Position numbers and translations under genes: made by a program
Shown here: piece after piece, positions 35,151 to 42,345 of the stretch
How the letters are laid out: each line of letters begins with the position of its first letter
Numbering within the stretch: position 1 is the first letter of the stretch
Notes under the pieces: model-generated
What the model was told of the DNA's origin: nothing
What the model saw: the letters and a program-made list of their open reading frames with translations, nothing else
Databases searched by the model: none
Assembly: GCF_900115205.1 (NCBI RefSeq)
Contig: NZ_FOYQ01000002.1
Coordinates: 868,001-932,000 of the forward strand
Direction: 5' to 3'
Source: Robiginitalea myxolifaciens
Lineage (GTDB): Bacteria; Bacteroidota; Bacteroidia; Flavobacteriales; Flavobacteriaceae
Length of the DNA: 64,000 nt

Positions 35151-36266
35151 TTAGGAGAACATATCCTTCACTTTTTCAAAAAAGGACTTGTCGGATTTTT
35201 CTGGTTTGGGCGTGAACTTCTCATCGTCGAGCATGCGCTCGAAAAATTCCTGCTGTTCCTTGGACAGGTCCTTCGGGGTCCAGACATTGACATGTACCAA
35301 AAGGTCGCCGCTTCCATAGCCATTCAGGCTTTTGATCCCCTTGTTGCGCAAGCGTAAAATTTTACCGGATTGTATGCCGGCTTCGAGCTTTATACGAACC
35401 TTTCCACCCACAGTATCGATTTCCTTGGAAGTACCCAGTACTGCCTCTGGAACACTTATATACAGGTCGTAGTGCAGGTTGTCTCCTTCCCTTTTAAGAC
35501 TGGGATGCTCTTTAGTTTCTATGGCTACGAGTAAATCCCCTGGAATTCCATCTCCGGGCGCCTCATTTCCTTTGCCGGAAACCTTGAGTTGCATCCCGCT
35601 TTCTACCCCAGGTGGTATTTTGATAGCAACCGTTTCCTCTTTGACAATCATGCCCTGAGCATCTGCTTCCGGCGGACGGGAGTCAATGGTTTTACCACTA
35701 CCCCCACAGGTTTGACACGTTGCGGCGGTTTGCATACGTCCCAGGATGGTATTGGTTATCTTGGTAACCTGCCCGCGACCTCCACAGGTACCGCAGGTTT
35801 TGTAAGTCACTCCAGGCGCCTGTACCTTGCGTTTTACTTTGACCTTTTTCTCAACGCCCTCAGCTACTTCTTCCAGATTCAGGGTAACGCGAATACGCAT
35901 GTTGCTCCCCTTAACGGTGCGCTGACCACCACCAAATCCTCCGAAACCACTGAATCCGCCACCAAAGGCCCCTCCGAAAATATCTCCAAACTGGCTAAAG
36001 ATATCTTCCATATTCATGCCGCCGCCACCGCCAAAGCCACCACCTTCAAAGGCGGCATGGCCGTACTGGTCATAACGGGCTTTCTTATCCGGGTCGCTTA
36101 AGACCTCGTAGGCCTCCGCAGCTTTTTTAAAGTTCTCCTCCGCCTTGGCATCGCCAGGGTTCTTATCAGGGTGGAACTCAATCGCTTTCCTGCGATAGGC
36201 TTTCTTGATCTCGGCTGCAGTCGCTCCTTTACTAACTCCTAGTATTTCGTAGTAATCCTGCTTCAT
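35151..36266 (-). CDS. dnaJ: Chaperone protein DnaJ with a half zinc-finger
   Basis: Co-chaperone that stimulates DnaK ATPase. The 371 residues have the J domain with HPD (32-34), a Gly/Phe-rich region (about 75-114), the zinc region and two C-terminal beta domains. The zinc region keeps only two CxxCxGxG motifs: C158-C161 and C184-C187. The segment between them (NTILGRMQT) identifies them as motifs 2 and 3. Where motifs 1 and 4 should be, the sequence reads QAPGVTY and SRPPEAD, without cysteine. So one zinc centre is lost. It is cotranscribed with grpE, three bases apart. Confidence 0.97.
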   Translation of the reverse strand: MKQDYYEILGVSKGATAAEIKKAYRRKAIEFHPDKNPGDAKAEENFKKAAEAYEVLSDPDKKARYDQYGHAAFEGGGFGGGGGMNMEDIFSQFGDIFGGAFGGGFSGFGGFGGGQRTVKGSNMRIRVTLNLEEVAEGVEKKVKVKRKVQAPGVTYKTCGTCGGRGQVTKITNTILGRMQTAATCQTCGGSGKTIDSRPPEADAQGMIVKEETVAIKIPPGVESGMQLKVSGKGNEAPGDGIPGDLLVAIETKEHPSLKREGDNLHYDLYISVPEAVLGTSKEIDTVGGKVRIKLEAGIQSGKILRLRNKGIKSLNGYGSGDLLVHVNVWTPKDLSKEQQEFFERMLDDEKFTPKPEKSDKSFFEKVKDMFS

Positions 36267-36269
36267 GAT

Positions 36270-36851
36270 TTAGTTTCCAACGACTACTTTAGGATGCCGG
36301 ATAATCCGGTCTCCGAGTCGATATCCTTTTTCGATAACGTCTACAATTTTTCCTTTAAGCTTTTTATTCGGCGCAGGAATTTGGGTTACGGCCTCGTGAA
36401 GTTCGGCATCAAAGGCATCCCCCTGCCCTACTTCTATATGGGCCAGCCCCTTGTTTTTCAGGGTGTCAGAAAATTTGTTTCGGATGAGCTCCACCCCTTT
36501 GAACAGATCGTCATCGCCATTGCGTTCCAATTCTTTGAGGGCACGATCAAAATCGTCCATCACAGGCAAAAGGGCCACGATTACTTCCTGCCCAGCTGTC
36601 TTGAACAGCTCCATGCGCTCTTTGTTGGTGCGCCGTTTGTAATTCTCAAACTCTGCAAACAAGCGCAGGAACTTATCCTTTTCGACCGCCAGGGCCTCCT
36701 GGGCTAACTCCAGTTCCGAACGCTCTTCCACTACGGTTTCCTCAGCGGCCACAGGGTTATCTCCTGAATTTACCTCCTGAGTTTCGGCTTGGTTATCTCC
36801 TGTTGCGGTCTCCTGCTCGGGACTTGTAGGCTTCTCAGTATTCTCTGTCAT
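36270..36851 (-). CDS. grpE: Nucleotide exchange factor GrpE
   Basis: Releases ADP from DnaK in the DnaK-DnaJ-GrpE cycle. The 193 residues have a long acidic, disordered N-terminus (to about 45), a coiled-coil helix (about 50-100), FENYKRRTNKERMELFKTA as the dimer helix, and the C-terminal beta domain with KGYRLGDRIIRHPKVVVGN. It is the first gene of a two-gene operon with dnaJ; dnaK is not nearby. Its promoter (36893-36924) is one of the best matches in the window. Confidence 0.96.
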   Translation of the reverse strand: MTENTEKPTSPEQETATGDNQAETQEVNSGDNPVAAEETVVEERSELELAQEALAVEKDKFLRLFAEFENYKRRTNKERMELFKTAGQEVIVALLPVMDDFDRALKELERNGDDDLFKGVELIRNKFSDTLKNKGLAHIEVGQGDAFDAELHEAVTQIPAPNKKLKGKIVDVIEKGYRLGDRIIRHPKVVVGN

Positions 36852-36892
36852 TTCTTATCTCAATTTCGCTTTACAAAGCGATTTAGAACGGG

Positions 36893-36924
36893 CAAAATTA
36901 CTGCCATTTCTATAATAATGTCAA
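36893..36924 (-). promoter_or_regulatory. Promoter of the grpE-dnaJ operon
   Basis: On the minus strand TTG (36922-36924), a 21-base gap, then TAATTTTG (36893-36900). Both elements and the gap fit the Bacteroidota housekeeping consensus. The leader is about 35 bases. No CIRCE or other heat-shock operator is seen here. Confidence 0.7.
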
Positions 36925-36946
36925 AATGTCACCAAAAAAGTCCTGC

Positions 36947-37861
36947 TCAGGTCAATAAATCTTCCAGGGCAGGCATAAGGTTTGGATAGGTAAAAGTAAA
37001 ACCGGCTTCCTGGATTTTTTGCGAACTAACCCGCTGACTCCCCAAAACCAACTGCGACCGCTCCCCAAGTGCAGTTTTCAGCACAAAACCAGGTACGTTG
37101 GGAAGCCATAATGGCTTTTTCAGAACTTTTGCGGCCGCCTTGGTCAGGACCGCATTACTCACCGGATTCGGCGCCACCGCGTTGTAGATTCCCTCGAGGT
37201 CATGCTCCTGACAGAATCGGAAAGTTGCCGCAATATCCTGAAGATGGATCCACGATTGCCATTGCTCCCCAGAACCTAATGCGGCTCCGGCGTAAAAGCG
37301 TATGGGGCGGATCAGTTGTGGCAGGGCACCTCCTTTTTCCGACAAAACAAGACCGATACGCACTAGCGAAGTTTTAAGTCCCAAAGCTGTAAACTTCAGG
37401 GCCTCTTGCTCCCAAACCTGGACCGTAGTGCTCAGAAAGCTATGGTCTCCCTGGTTCATGTCTTCGGTGTACAGGGTGTCGAGGGAATCCGGATACAACC
37501 CAATGGCCGATGCGGAAATCAGATGGGTAACTTCGTGTTGTTTTTTTGCTTCCAAGGCGCTATACAGGGTTCGGAGACTGTCCTGCCTGCTTTGCACGAT
37601 TAGTTCTTTATTGGATTTTGTCCACGGCAACGATATAGAGGCGCCGGCCAGGTTAATAATGGTACTTACTCCCTGAAGAGCATCTTCATCGAGCTGCCCC
37701 TTCGCCGGATTCCAGCGAAAACCCATATAATCTTCAGTATCCCTGATTTTATCCGGATTGCGGGTGAGGTAATTTACCCGGGTGCCGGCCTGGAGCAATT
37801 GCCTGCTTAGCTCGCTCCCGATCAGACCGGTAGCTCCTGTGATGAGAACCTTTTTTGACAT
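36947..37861 (-). CDS. TIGR01777-family NAD(P)-dependent epimerase-like protein
   Basis: A 304-residue short-chain dehydrogenase-like protein. The dinucleotide loop is ITGATGLIGSELSRQLL. STIINLAGASIS and ISASAIGLYP are family marks. The C-terminal third (DUF1731-like, LWLPNVPGFVLKTALGE) is typical of the TIGR01777 group, related to YfcH and the cell division inhibitor SulA-like proteins. The reaction is unknown. It sits on the minus strand between mnmD and grpE; the gap to grpE holds the grpE promoter. Confidence 0.94.
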   Translation of the reverse strand: MSKKVLITGATGLIGSELSRQLLQAGTRVNYLTRNPDKIRDTEDYMGFRWNPAKGQLDEDALQGVSTIINLAGASISLPWTKSNKELIVQSRQDSLRTLYSALEAKKQHEVTHLISASAIGLYPDSLDTLYTEDMNQGDHSFLSTTVQVWEQEALKFTALGLKTSLVRIGLVLSEKGGALPQLIRPIRFYAGAALGSGEQWQSWIHLQDIAATFRFCQEHDLEGIYNAVAPNPVSNAVLTKAAAKVLKKPLWLPNVPGFVLKTALGERSQLVLGSQRVSSQKIQEAGFTFTYPNLMPALEDLLT

Positions 37862-37900
37862 AGCGCGAAGATACCGGAATTTTAGCGAATCCCGGGCTGC

Positions 37901-38566
37901 TTATGGCTTGCTTGCACGCAACATTTCGCGCTTCCCCGGGGGTCCCGGGAGGCGTTCCACCTGAAATCCTACCTCCTGCATGGCCCGGCGCACACTGCCT
38001 TTGGCTGCATAGGTAACCAGAACACCACCTGGCCGAAGCGCCCTGTACATCGTTTCAAAAATGGCTGCTGTCCACAATTCTGGCTGTACCCGGGCTCCGA
38101 ATGCGTCGTAATAAATAAGATCAAAGGCTTCCGTCGGCTCAAACTCCCGAACATCTACCTGGAGTTTGCGCAACTCAAAACCCGGGGTGATTTCATTGAA
38201 CATACCCCAGGCACTTCGATGAAGTTGCTCGTAAATTCGGTTGGCCTTCGGATGTTCGACCTGGCTGGGATAGTCCAACGGCTGCCATTCGTCGGCGGAC
38301 AGGGGGAAAGCCTCAAGGCCGGTGTAGCGAATCGCTTTGCCTTCCACTTGAGGGTGGATAGCGGTCAACAAGGCGTTGAGGCCTGTACCAAATCCCATTT
38401 CCAGGATGTTGAGATTGTTACCAAATGGTAGGTATTCCAACCCCATACGAATGAAAACATGCAGGGATTCCTGTACGGCGCCATGAATAGAATGATAGGA
38501 TTCATCCCACTGTGAAATCCTCAGGGAAGGTGAACCATCGGCTGTTCGTATAACCTCCCTTTTCAT
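37901..38566 (-). CDS. mnmD: tRNA (mnm5s2U34) methyltransferase MnmD-like
   Basis: Adds the methyl group in the last step of mnm5s2U34 formation in tRNA wobble positions. The 221 residues have the SAM-binding ILEMGFGTGLNALLTA and DLIYYDAFGARVQPELWT, the family's catalytic block. This is the stand-alone MnmD form; the FAD domain found in the MnmC fusion is absent. The gene follows DUF4920 by 18 bases on the minus strand and leads to the TIGR01777 gene. Confidence 0.93.
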   Translation of the reverse strand: MKREVIRTADGSPSLRISQWDESYHSIHGAVQESLHVFIRMGLEYLPFGNNLNILEMGFGTGLNALLTAIHPQVEGKAIRYTGLEAFPLSADEWQPLDYPSQVEHPKANRIYEQLHRSAWGMFNEITPGFELRKLQVDVREFEPTEAFDLIYYDAFGARVQPELWTAAIFETMYRALRPGGVLVTYAAKGSVRRAMQEVGFQVERLPGPPGKREMLRASKP

Positions 38567-38584
38567 GATTAAAGGTTAAACGGA

Positions 38585-39106
38585 TTAAGGCGTTTCGCCA
38601 GCATATTCCAGTACCTGGACGCCACTGGCCTCAAATCCATATTCCCGGGCCGTTCCCTGGATTTCGCTAATTTCCTCAGCGGTAGCTCCACCATCTTCGG
38701 CAAGGTGCCTGCGATCTTCTTCGGAAACTTCAGAAATAAACGCACGACCCTGAACCAAAACCTCACTCCCCGCTAAATCCTTGGGAACGAAAAAACCATA
38801 ATCCTTGAAGCGAACCATTACCGCTTCCCCTTCCGGTAAAGCCAGGCGCATCCAACATCCTTTGGATTGACAAACCTCCAGCACTTCGGCTTTGAACGCG
38901 GTTTGTAGTGTATCGGCGAGTTGAATCTCCTTAAAATTATCGTGAAGTTGTGTCGCCAGGAGTACAGACTCCGCGTCCGGGCGTTCTCCATAGATAAATT
39001 CCTGCTCAGCAACTTCTGGTTCCTGCGCAACTTCCGGGGTTTCAGCCTTATCCTTGCACCCTGCCAAAACGAGTACTGCCAAACTTAAAAACACTAATTT
39101 TTTCAT
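38585..39106 (-). CDS. DUF4920 lipoprotein
   Basis: A 173-residue lipoprotein (MKKLVFLSLAVLVLAGC) starting at 39106; the longer reading to 39205 runs past the lipobox and into the ilvE start, so it is rejected. The mature part has GCWMRLALPEGEAVMVRFKDYGFFVP, here split as GCWMRLALPEG and VRFKDYGFFVP, the usual DUF4920 core with one conserved Cys. The family is confined to Bacteroidota. The function is unknown. It is upstream of mnmD and divergent from ilvE. Confidence 0.92.
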   Translation of the reverse strand: MKKLVFLSLAVLVLAGCKDKAETPEVAQEPEVAEQEFIYGERPDAESVLLATQLHDNFKEIQLADTLQTAFKAEVLEVCQSKGCWMRLALPEGEAVMVRFKDYGFFVPKDLAGSEVLVQGRAFISEVSEEDRRHLAEDGGATAEEISEIQGTAREYGFEASGVQVLEYAGETP

Positions 39107-39176
39107 GAGATATGATCGATTATTCCAAGTGCAAAGGTCAGGAATTTTGCGTAATTTTACCCCGTAAAACAGGCCT

Positions 39177-40244
39177 ATGAAAGTTTCTGCATTGGAAATA
39201 CCCATTACACGGACTAATCAGTCCCGACTTCCGGAAGTCGATTTCAATAATCTTCCCTTTGGAAGCGTCTTTTCGGACCATATGTTTTTGGCAGATTATT
39301 ACGACGGGGCATGGCAGGATGCGCGGGTAGTACCCTACGGTCCGCTGAGTCTTGAACCTGCCGCCAAGGTATTCCACTACGGGCAGGAAGTTTTTGAGGG
39401 CATGAAGGCCTACAAGGATAAGGAAGGACAGGTATGGTTATTTCGCCCGCTGGAAAATCAGCGCCGGTTAAACAAGTCTGCTTCCCGCCTAATGATTCCT
39501 GAGCTGCCTGAGGCCATTTTTATGGAAGGGTTAAAAACCCTGTTGCGTACCGATAGTGATTGGATTCCCACGGTTGCCGGGAGTTCCCTCTATATTCGTC
39601 CATTTTTATTCGCTTCCGGGAATGGCTTTCACGCCTCGCCTTCGGACCGCTACACTTTTGTTATTGCCACGGCGCCTTCGGGAGCTTATTTTGCCGGGGA
39701 GGTCCATGTGCGCATTGAGGAAAAATACAGCCGGGCTGCCAACGGAGGTGTGGGATATGCTAAGGCGGGTGGAAATTACGCAGGACAATTCTATCCTACG
39801 CAACTGGCCAAAGAAGCTGGCTTTCAGCAGGTGATCTGGACAGACGATAACACGCATGAGTACATAGAGGAGGCCGGCGCTATGAATATCTTTGTGCGTA
39901 TTGGAGACACCTTACTTACCAGCCCAACCAGCGATCGGATCCTGGACGGTATTACCCGGAAAAGTATTCTCGAGTTAGCCGAAGCGGAAGGAATTCCTAC
40001 TGAAGTTCGCAAAATAAGCGTCAGCGAGATCGTAGAGGCTTCCAAAAAAGGCCAGCTAAAGGAGATGTTTGGCGCAGGGACAGCTGCAGTTGTTTCCCCG
40101 ATCAGCGGGTATGGTTATCGCGACGAACGTTTTGATCTTCCGGAAGTAGCCGATAGTTACGCAACCTTCTTTAAAAAGCGCATTACCGACATTCAGTACA
40201 ATCGATCAGAAGATCCTTTTGGGTGGAGGTATCCCGTCTCTTAA
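39177..40244 (+). CDS. ilvE: Branched-chain amino acid aminotransferase
   Basis: Fold-IV PLP enzyme that interconverts Leu, Ile and Val with their keto acids. The 355 residues match the longer (BCAT-2) type. The Schiff-base Lys is in GVGYAKAGGNYAG, and YIEEAGAMNIFVR and ITRKSILELAEAEGI bind the cofactor phosphate. The end overlaps the convergent pyrophosphatase gene by four bases (TTAA shared by both stops). It is regulated with no obvious leader; no attenuator is seen. Confidence 0.96.
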   Translation: MKVSALEIPITRTNQSRLPEVDFNNLPFGSVFSDHMFLADYYDGAWQDARVVPYGPLSLEPAAKVFHYGQEVFEGMKAYKDKEGQVWLFRPLENQRRLNKSASRLMIPELPEAIFMEGLKTLLRTDSDWIPTVAGSSLYIRPFLFASGNGFHASPSDRYTFVIATAPSGAYFAGEVHVRIEEKYSRAANGGVGYAKAGGNYAGQFYPTQLAKEAGFQQVIWTDDNTHEYIEEAGAMNIFVRIGDTLLTSPTSDRILDGITRKSILELAEAEGIPTEVRKISVSEIVEASKKGQLKEMFGAGTAAVVSPISGYGYRDERFDLPEVADSYATFFKKRITDIQYNRSEDPFGWRYPVS

Positions 40245-40627
40245 GAATTTAGGATAGCTGGAATGTTTGGTGGAAAGTACTCGGGTCCTTTCAATACTTT
40301 ACCATCTTCCCGATAGATGGGTTTACCGTCTGGCCCCAGCTTGCTCATATTACTGCGCTGAATCTCTTCGAAAACTTCTTCGATTTTGTACTGCATCCCG
40401 TGTTCGAGGATGGTACCACATAATATGTATAACATATCGCCTAACGCATCGGCCACTTCTACCAGGTCCCCTTCATTGGCTGCTTCCAGGTACTCTTCGT
40501 TTTCCTCCTGCATCAGTTTAAATCGCAGTGTATTTTTTGACACCCCCAGATTAGCTGTGGGTTCCTGGAGAATTCCCAGGCCAAAGGCGGTATGGAATGC
40601 GGCGACCGCATCAATTTTACTTTTCAT
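40241..40627 (-). CDS. MazG-like nucleoside triphosphate pyrophosphohydrolase family protein
   Basis: A 128-residue all-helical protein of the MazG / HisE-like superfamily. The metal motif is EENEEYLEA with a later EVADALGDMLYIL (ExxD). The mid-length form with a C-terminal GPDGKPIYREDGKVLKGP segment is widespread in Bacteroidota. It may clean non-canonical nucleotides or act on phosphoribosyl-ATP; the substrate is unknown. It is convergent with ilvE and divergent from the small membrane protein gene at 40669. Confidence 0.92.
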   Translation of the reverse strand: MKSKIDAVAAFHTAFGLGILQEPTANLGVSKNTLRFKLMQEENEEYLEAANEGDLVEVADALGDMLYILCGTILEHGMQYKIEEVFEEIQRSNMSKLGPDGKPIYREDGKVLKGPEYFPPNIPAILNS

Positions 40628-40645
40628 GTTCCGAACAGATTGCGT

Positions 40646-40653
40646 TAGTTTTG
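40646..40653 (+). promoter_or_regulatory. -7 box of the 40669 gene promoter
   Basis: TAGTTTTG, 15 bases before the ATG at 40669, so the leader is very short. This rules out the longer reading from 40597. Confidence 0.5.
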
Positions 40654-40668
40654 TTCAAAAATATTAAG

Positions 40669-40857
40669 ATGCTAACCACCGGACAAATGGTTTTTGGGGC
40701 AATTTTTGCCCTGGTATTTATTGTAGTCATTACCCTGATGTATCGCCGCGACCGGGGATGGCAAAGAAAACAATATAAAGGGGTTCTAAAAGTACTTCTG
40801 GCCTTTATCAGTTTCTTAATAATTCTGCTACTACTCAAGTATTTCCTAAAAAATTAA
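40669..40857 (+). CDS. Small two-helix membrane protein
   Basis: A 62-residue protein with two membrane helices (GAIFALVFIVVITLMY and LLAFISFLIILLLLKYF) joined by a basic loop (RRDRGWQRKQYKG). The loop would face the cytoplasm by the positive-inside rule. The function is unknown; it is not part of a recognised transporter. The next + strand gene starts 117 bases later and has its own -7 box. Confidence 0.75.
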   Translation: MLTTGQMVFGAIFALVFIVVITLMYRRDRGWQRKQYKGVLKVLLAFISFLIILLLLKYFLKN

Positions 40858-40938
40858 TAGGAAAATTGCGAAGCTCATAAAAATCACGTTTAGATCGTCT
40901 TTGGAGGAATCGTTTAACGTATAGTATAAGAAAACACG

Positions 40939-40946
40939 TACTTTTG
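40939..40946 (+). promoter_or_regulatory. -7 box of the 40974 gene promoter
   Basis: TACTTTTG, 28 bases before ATG 40974. At -33 only TTT is seen. Confidence 0.45.
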
Positions 40947-40973
40947 CGTTATACGATTAAACAACTCTGATTG

Positions 40974-41177
40974 ATGGTCACATTCCTTATCGTATTTTTT
41001 GCTCTTGTCGGCCTCAACGCCCTGCTTTTATTCCTCAGTAATTCCCTGGTTTATCGCAGTGGTAAATTTAATTTGAGCCTGGATCTCTTCTTCGGAAATC
41101 CTGACTCAGGAACTGCTCGCAGTCCTAAAATTTACCCCTTAAACACAACGGATTCTGAGCTTCGAAATGCGGTTTAG
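40974..41177 (+). CDS. Small protein with one membrane helix
   Basis: A possible 67-residue protein with an N-terminal hydrophobic helix (LIVFFALVGLNALLLFLS) and a polar tail ending in SELRNAV. The start is at ATG 40974; a TTG directly before it is less likely. A -7 box at a sensible distance supports expression. No family was recognised, and it is short, so it may not be a gene. It lies 113 bases before crcB. Confidence 0.5.
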   Translation: MVTFLIVFFALVGLNALLLFLSNSLVYRSGKFNLSLDLFFGNPDSGTARSPKIYPLNTTDSELRNAV

Positions 41178-41290
41178 GGCACCGGAATTCTCCCAGATGG
41201 GCGGATAATTCTCCGCACTAACACCCTTATTACCTACATACCTTAATGCTTTTTATTAGCTTTAGCCGTAGTAATCGCGTATGATTATCT

Positions 41291-41662
41291 ATGAAAGAAG
41301 TTATTCTCGTTATTGTCGGTGGGGGACTCGGTAGCGGCCTGCGCTACTGGATCGGTAAATCATTAAATCCAATCTTCGAAAACTTTTACCTGGGTACCTT
41401 CCTGGTCAATATCCTGGGGTGCTTGCTCATTGGTTTGGTCTTTGGCTGGAGTCTGAAGAATCAAACGATGGCTGCCACATATACCGCCCTACTTGCCACC
41501 GGATTCTGTGGCGGATTCACCACGTTCTCTGCTTTTGGACTTGAATTATTTCTACTCATAAAAGAAGGCAGTTACCTACCCTTTATTGGCTACACCTTAC
41601 TTAGCGTGGTCCTTGGAATACTCGCAGTTCTTTGCGGGATTTGGCTCATGCGATCCTTTTAA
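41291..41662 (+). CDS. crcB: Fluoride efflux channel CrcB / Fluc
   Basis: Dual-topology inner-membrane channel that removes fluoride. The 123 residues have four membrane helices and the family marks GGGLGSGLRYWIGK, NILGCLLIGLVFG and FCGGFTTFSAFGLE. The usual short length means it works as a homodimer. The region upstream was checked for the fluoride riboswitch and nothing convincing was found. The next gene is glnK, behind a 315-base gap. Confidence 0.94.
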   Translation: MKEVILVIVGGGLGSGLRYWIGKSLNPIFENFYLGTFLVNILGCLLIGLVFGWSLKNQTMAATYTALLATGFCGGFTTFSAFGLELFLLIKEGSYLPFIGYTLLSVVLGILAVLCGIWLMRSF

Positions 41663-41720
41663 ACCGCATTTGAAGCCGGCGTAATGTTTTTCTGACTGCG
41701 CCTTGTGATATCTGAAACTT

Positions 41721-41752
41721 TTATCAACAATTCTGGGTCTTTATTAACAATT
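41721..41752. promoter_or_regulatory. Direct repeat TTATYAACAATT, 20-base period
   Basis: TTATCAACAATT (41721-41732) and TTATTAACAATT (41741-41752) differ at one base and lie exactly 20 bases apart, two turns of the helix. That spacing is typical of paired sites for a transcription factor dimer. The factor is unknown. Confidence 0.5.
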
Positions 41753-41854
41753 TCGCATTGAACTCCCGGGATTTGATGCTTTTTCTTCAGCATTTTGGGC
41801 TTTTTGCCTAAAACAATTCAACATATCCTCAAAATAATACGGATATAAATCCAT

Positions 41855-41929
41855 CACCCTAAATTTTTTGGGGGTCATTTTGTGATACTGATAAAAATGT
41901 CGCAATGACCCCCTCATTTTTTAGGGGTG
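41855..41929. promoter_or_regulatory. Long imperfect inverted repeat upstream of the glnK promoter
   Basis: A perfect core GGGGGTCATT (41870-41879) pairs with AATGACCCCC (41904-41913). The flanks CACCCTAAA (41855-41863) and TTTAGGGGTG (41920-41929) add a second paired block. It ends 14 bases before the -7 box. It could be an operator, or a terminator for crcB with a weak T run (CATTTTTTA) between the blocks. Confidence 0.55.
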
Positions 41930-41943
41930 TTTTCAAATACATA

Positions 41944-41951
41944 TATATTTG
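41944..41951 (+). promoter_or_regulatory. -7 box of the glnK-amtB promoter
   Basis: TATATTTG, 26 bases before the glnK ATG. No TTG is seen at -33, so an activator bound upstream may be needed (inference). Confidence 0.5.
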
Positions 41952-41977
41952 GCCCGATCAACAAATAAACTTTACCC

Positions 41978-42316
41978 ATGAAAAAAGTGGAAGCAATCAT
42001 TCGGAAATCCAAATTTGATGAAGTCAAGAAGGCGCTTCATCAGATAGAGGTGAACTTCTTCAGCTACTGGGATGTCACCGGTGTTGGAAATGAAAAACAA
42101 GGCCATGTCTATCGCGGCATCTCCTACAGTACCTCGGACATTCAGCGCAGGTACCTGGTAATCGTAATCTCAGATGACTTTTTAGAAAAAACTGTGAATA
42201 CGCTGTTGGAGACTGCCTCAACAGGAAATGTAGGCGATGGTAAAATTTTCGTCTCCGAGATGCAAGAGGCGTACCGAATCCGCACCAAAGAAAGCGGACA
42301 CGCCGGAATCAACTAA
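41978..42316 (+). CDS. glnK: PII signal protein (GlnK-like)
   Basis: Trimeric nitrogen and energy sensor that blocks AmtB when ammonium is plentiful. The 112 residues have the PII fold. The T-loop carries YRGISY, whose Tyr50 corresponds to the modified Tyr51 of E. coli. The usual PK pair of the T-loop base is replaced (DIQRRYLVIVI), and residue 85-equivalent of the B-loop is Asn in TGNVGDGKIFV. The C-loop RIRT is kept. These changes may alter effector binding. The linked amtB starts 29 bases later, the standard order. Confidence 0.94.
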   Translation: MKKVEAIIRKSKFDEVKKALHQIEVNFFSYWDVTGVGNEKQGHVYRGISYSTSDIQRRYLVIVISDDFLEKTVNTLLETASTGNVGDGKIFVSEMQEAYRIRTKESGHAGIN

Positions 42317-42345
42317 CCCAACTCAAAAGACTAAAGAAATTAATT

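Larger units (their letters stand above)
41663..41977 (+). other. 315-base leader region of glnK-amtB with repeats and a promoter
   Basis: The gap between crcB and glnK contains no gene. It holds a direct repeat (41721-41752), a long imperfect inverted repeat (41855-41929) and a -7 box (41944-41951). No sigma-54 site of the form TGGCAC-N5-TTGC was found. Each of these elements is listed separately. Confidence 0.7.

Noticed and set aside
41178-41290. Possible fluoride riboswitch before crcB
   Set aside because: The conserved GGNGAUGGNGUUC core and its pseudoknot partner are missing.
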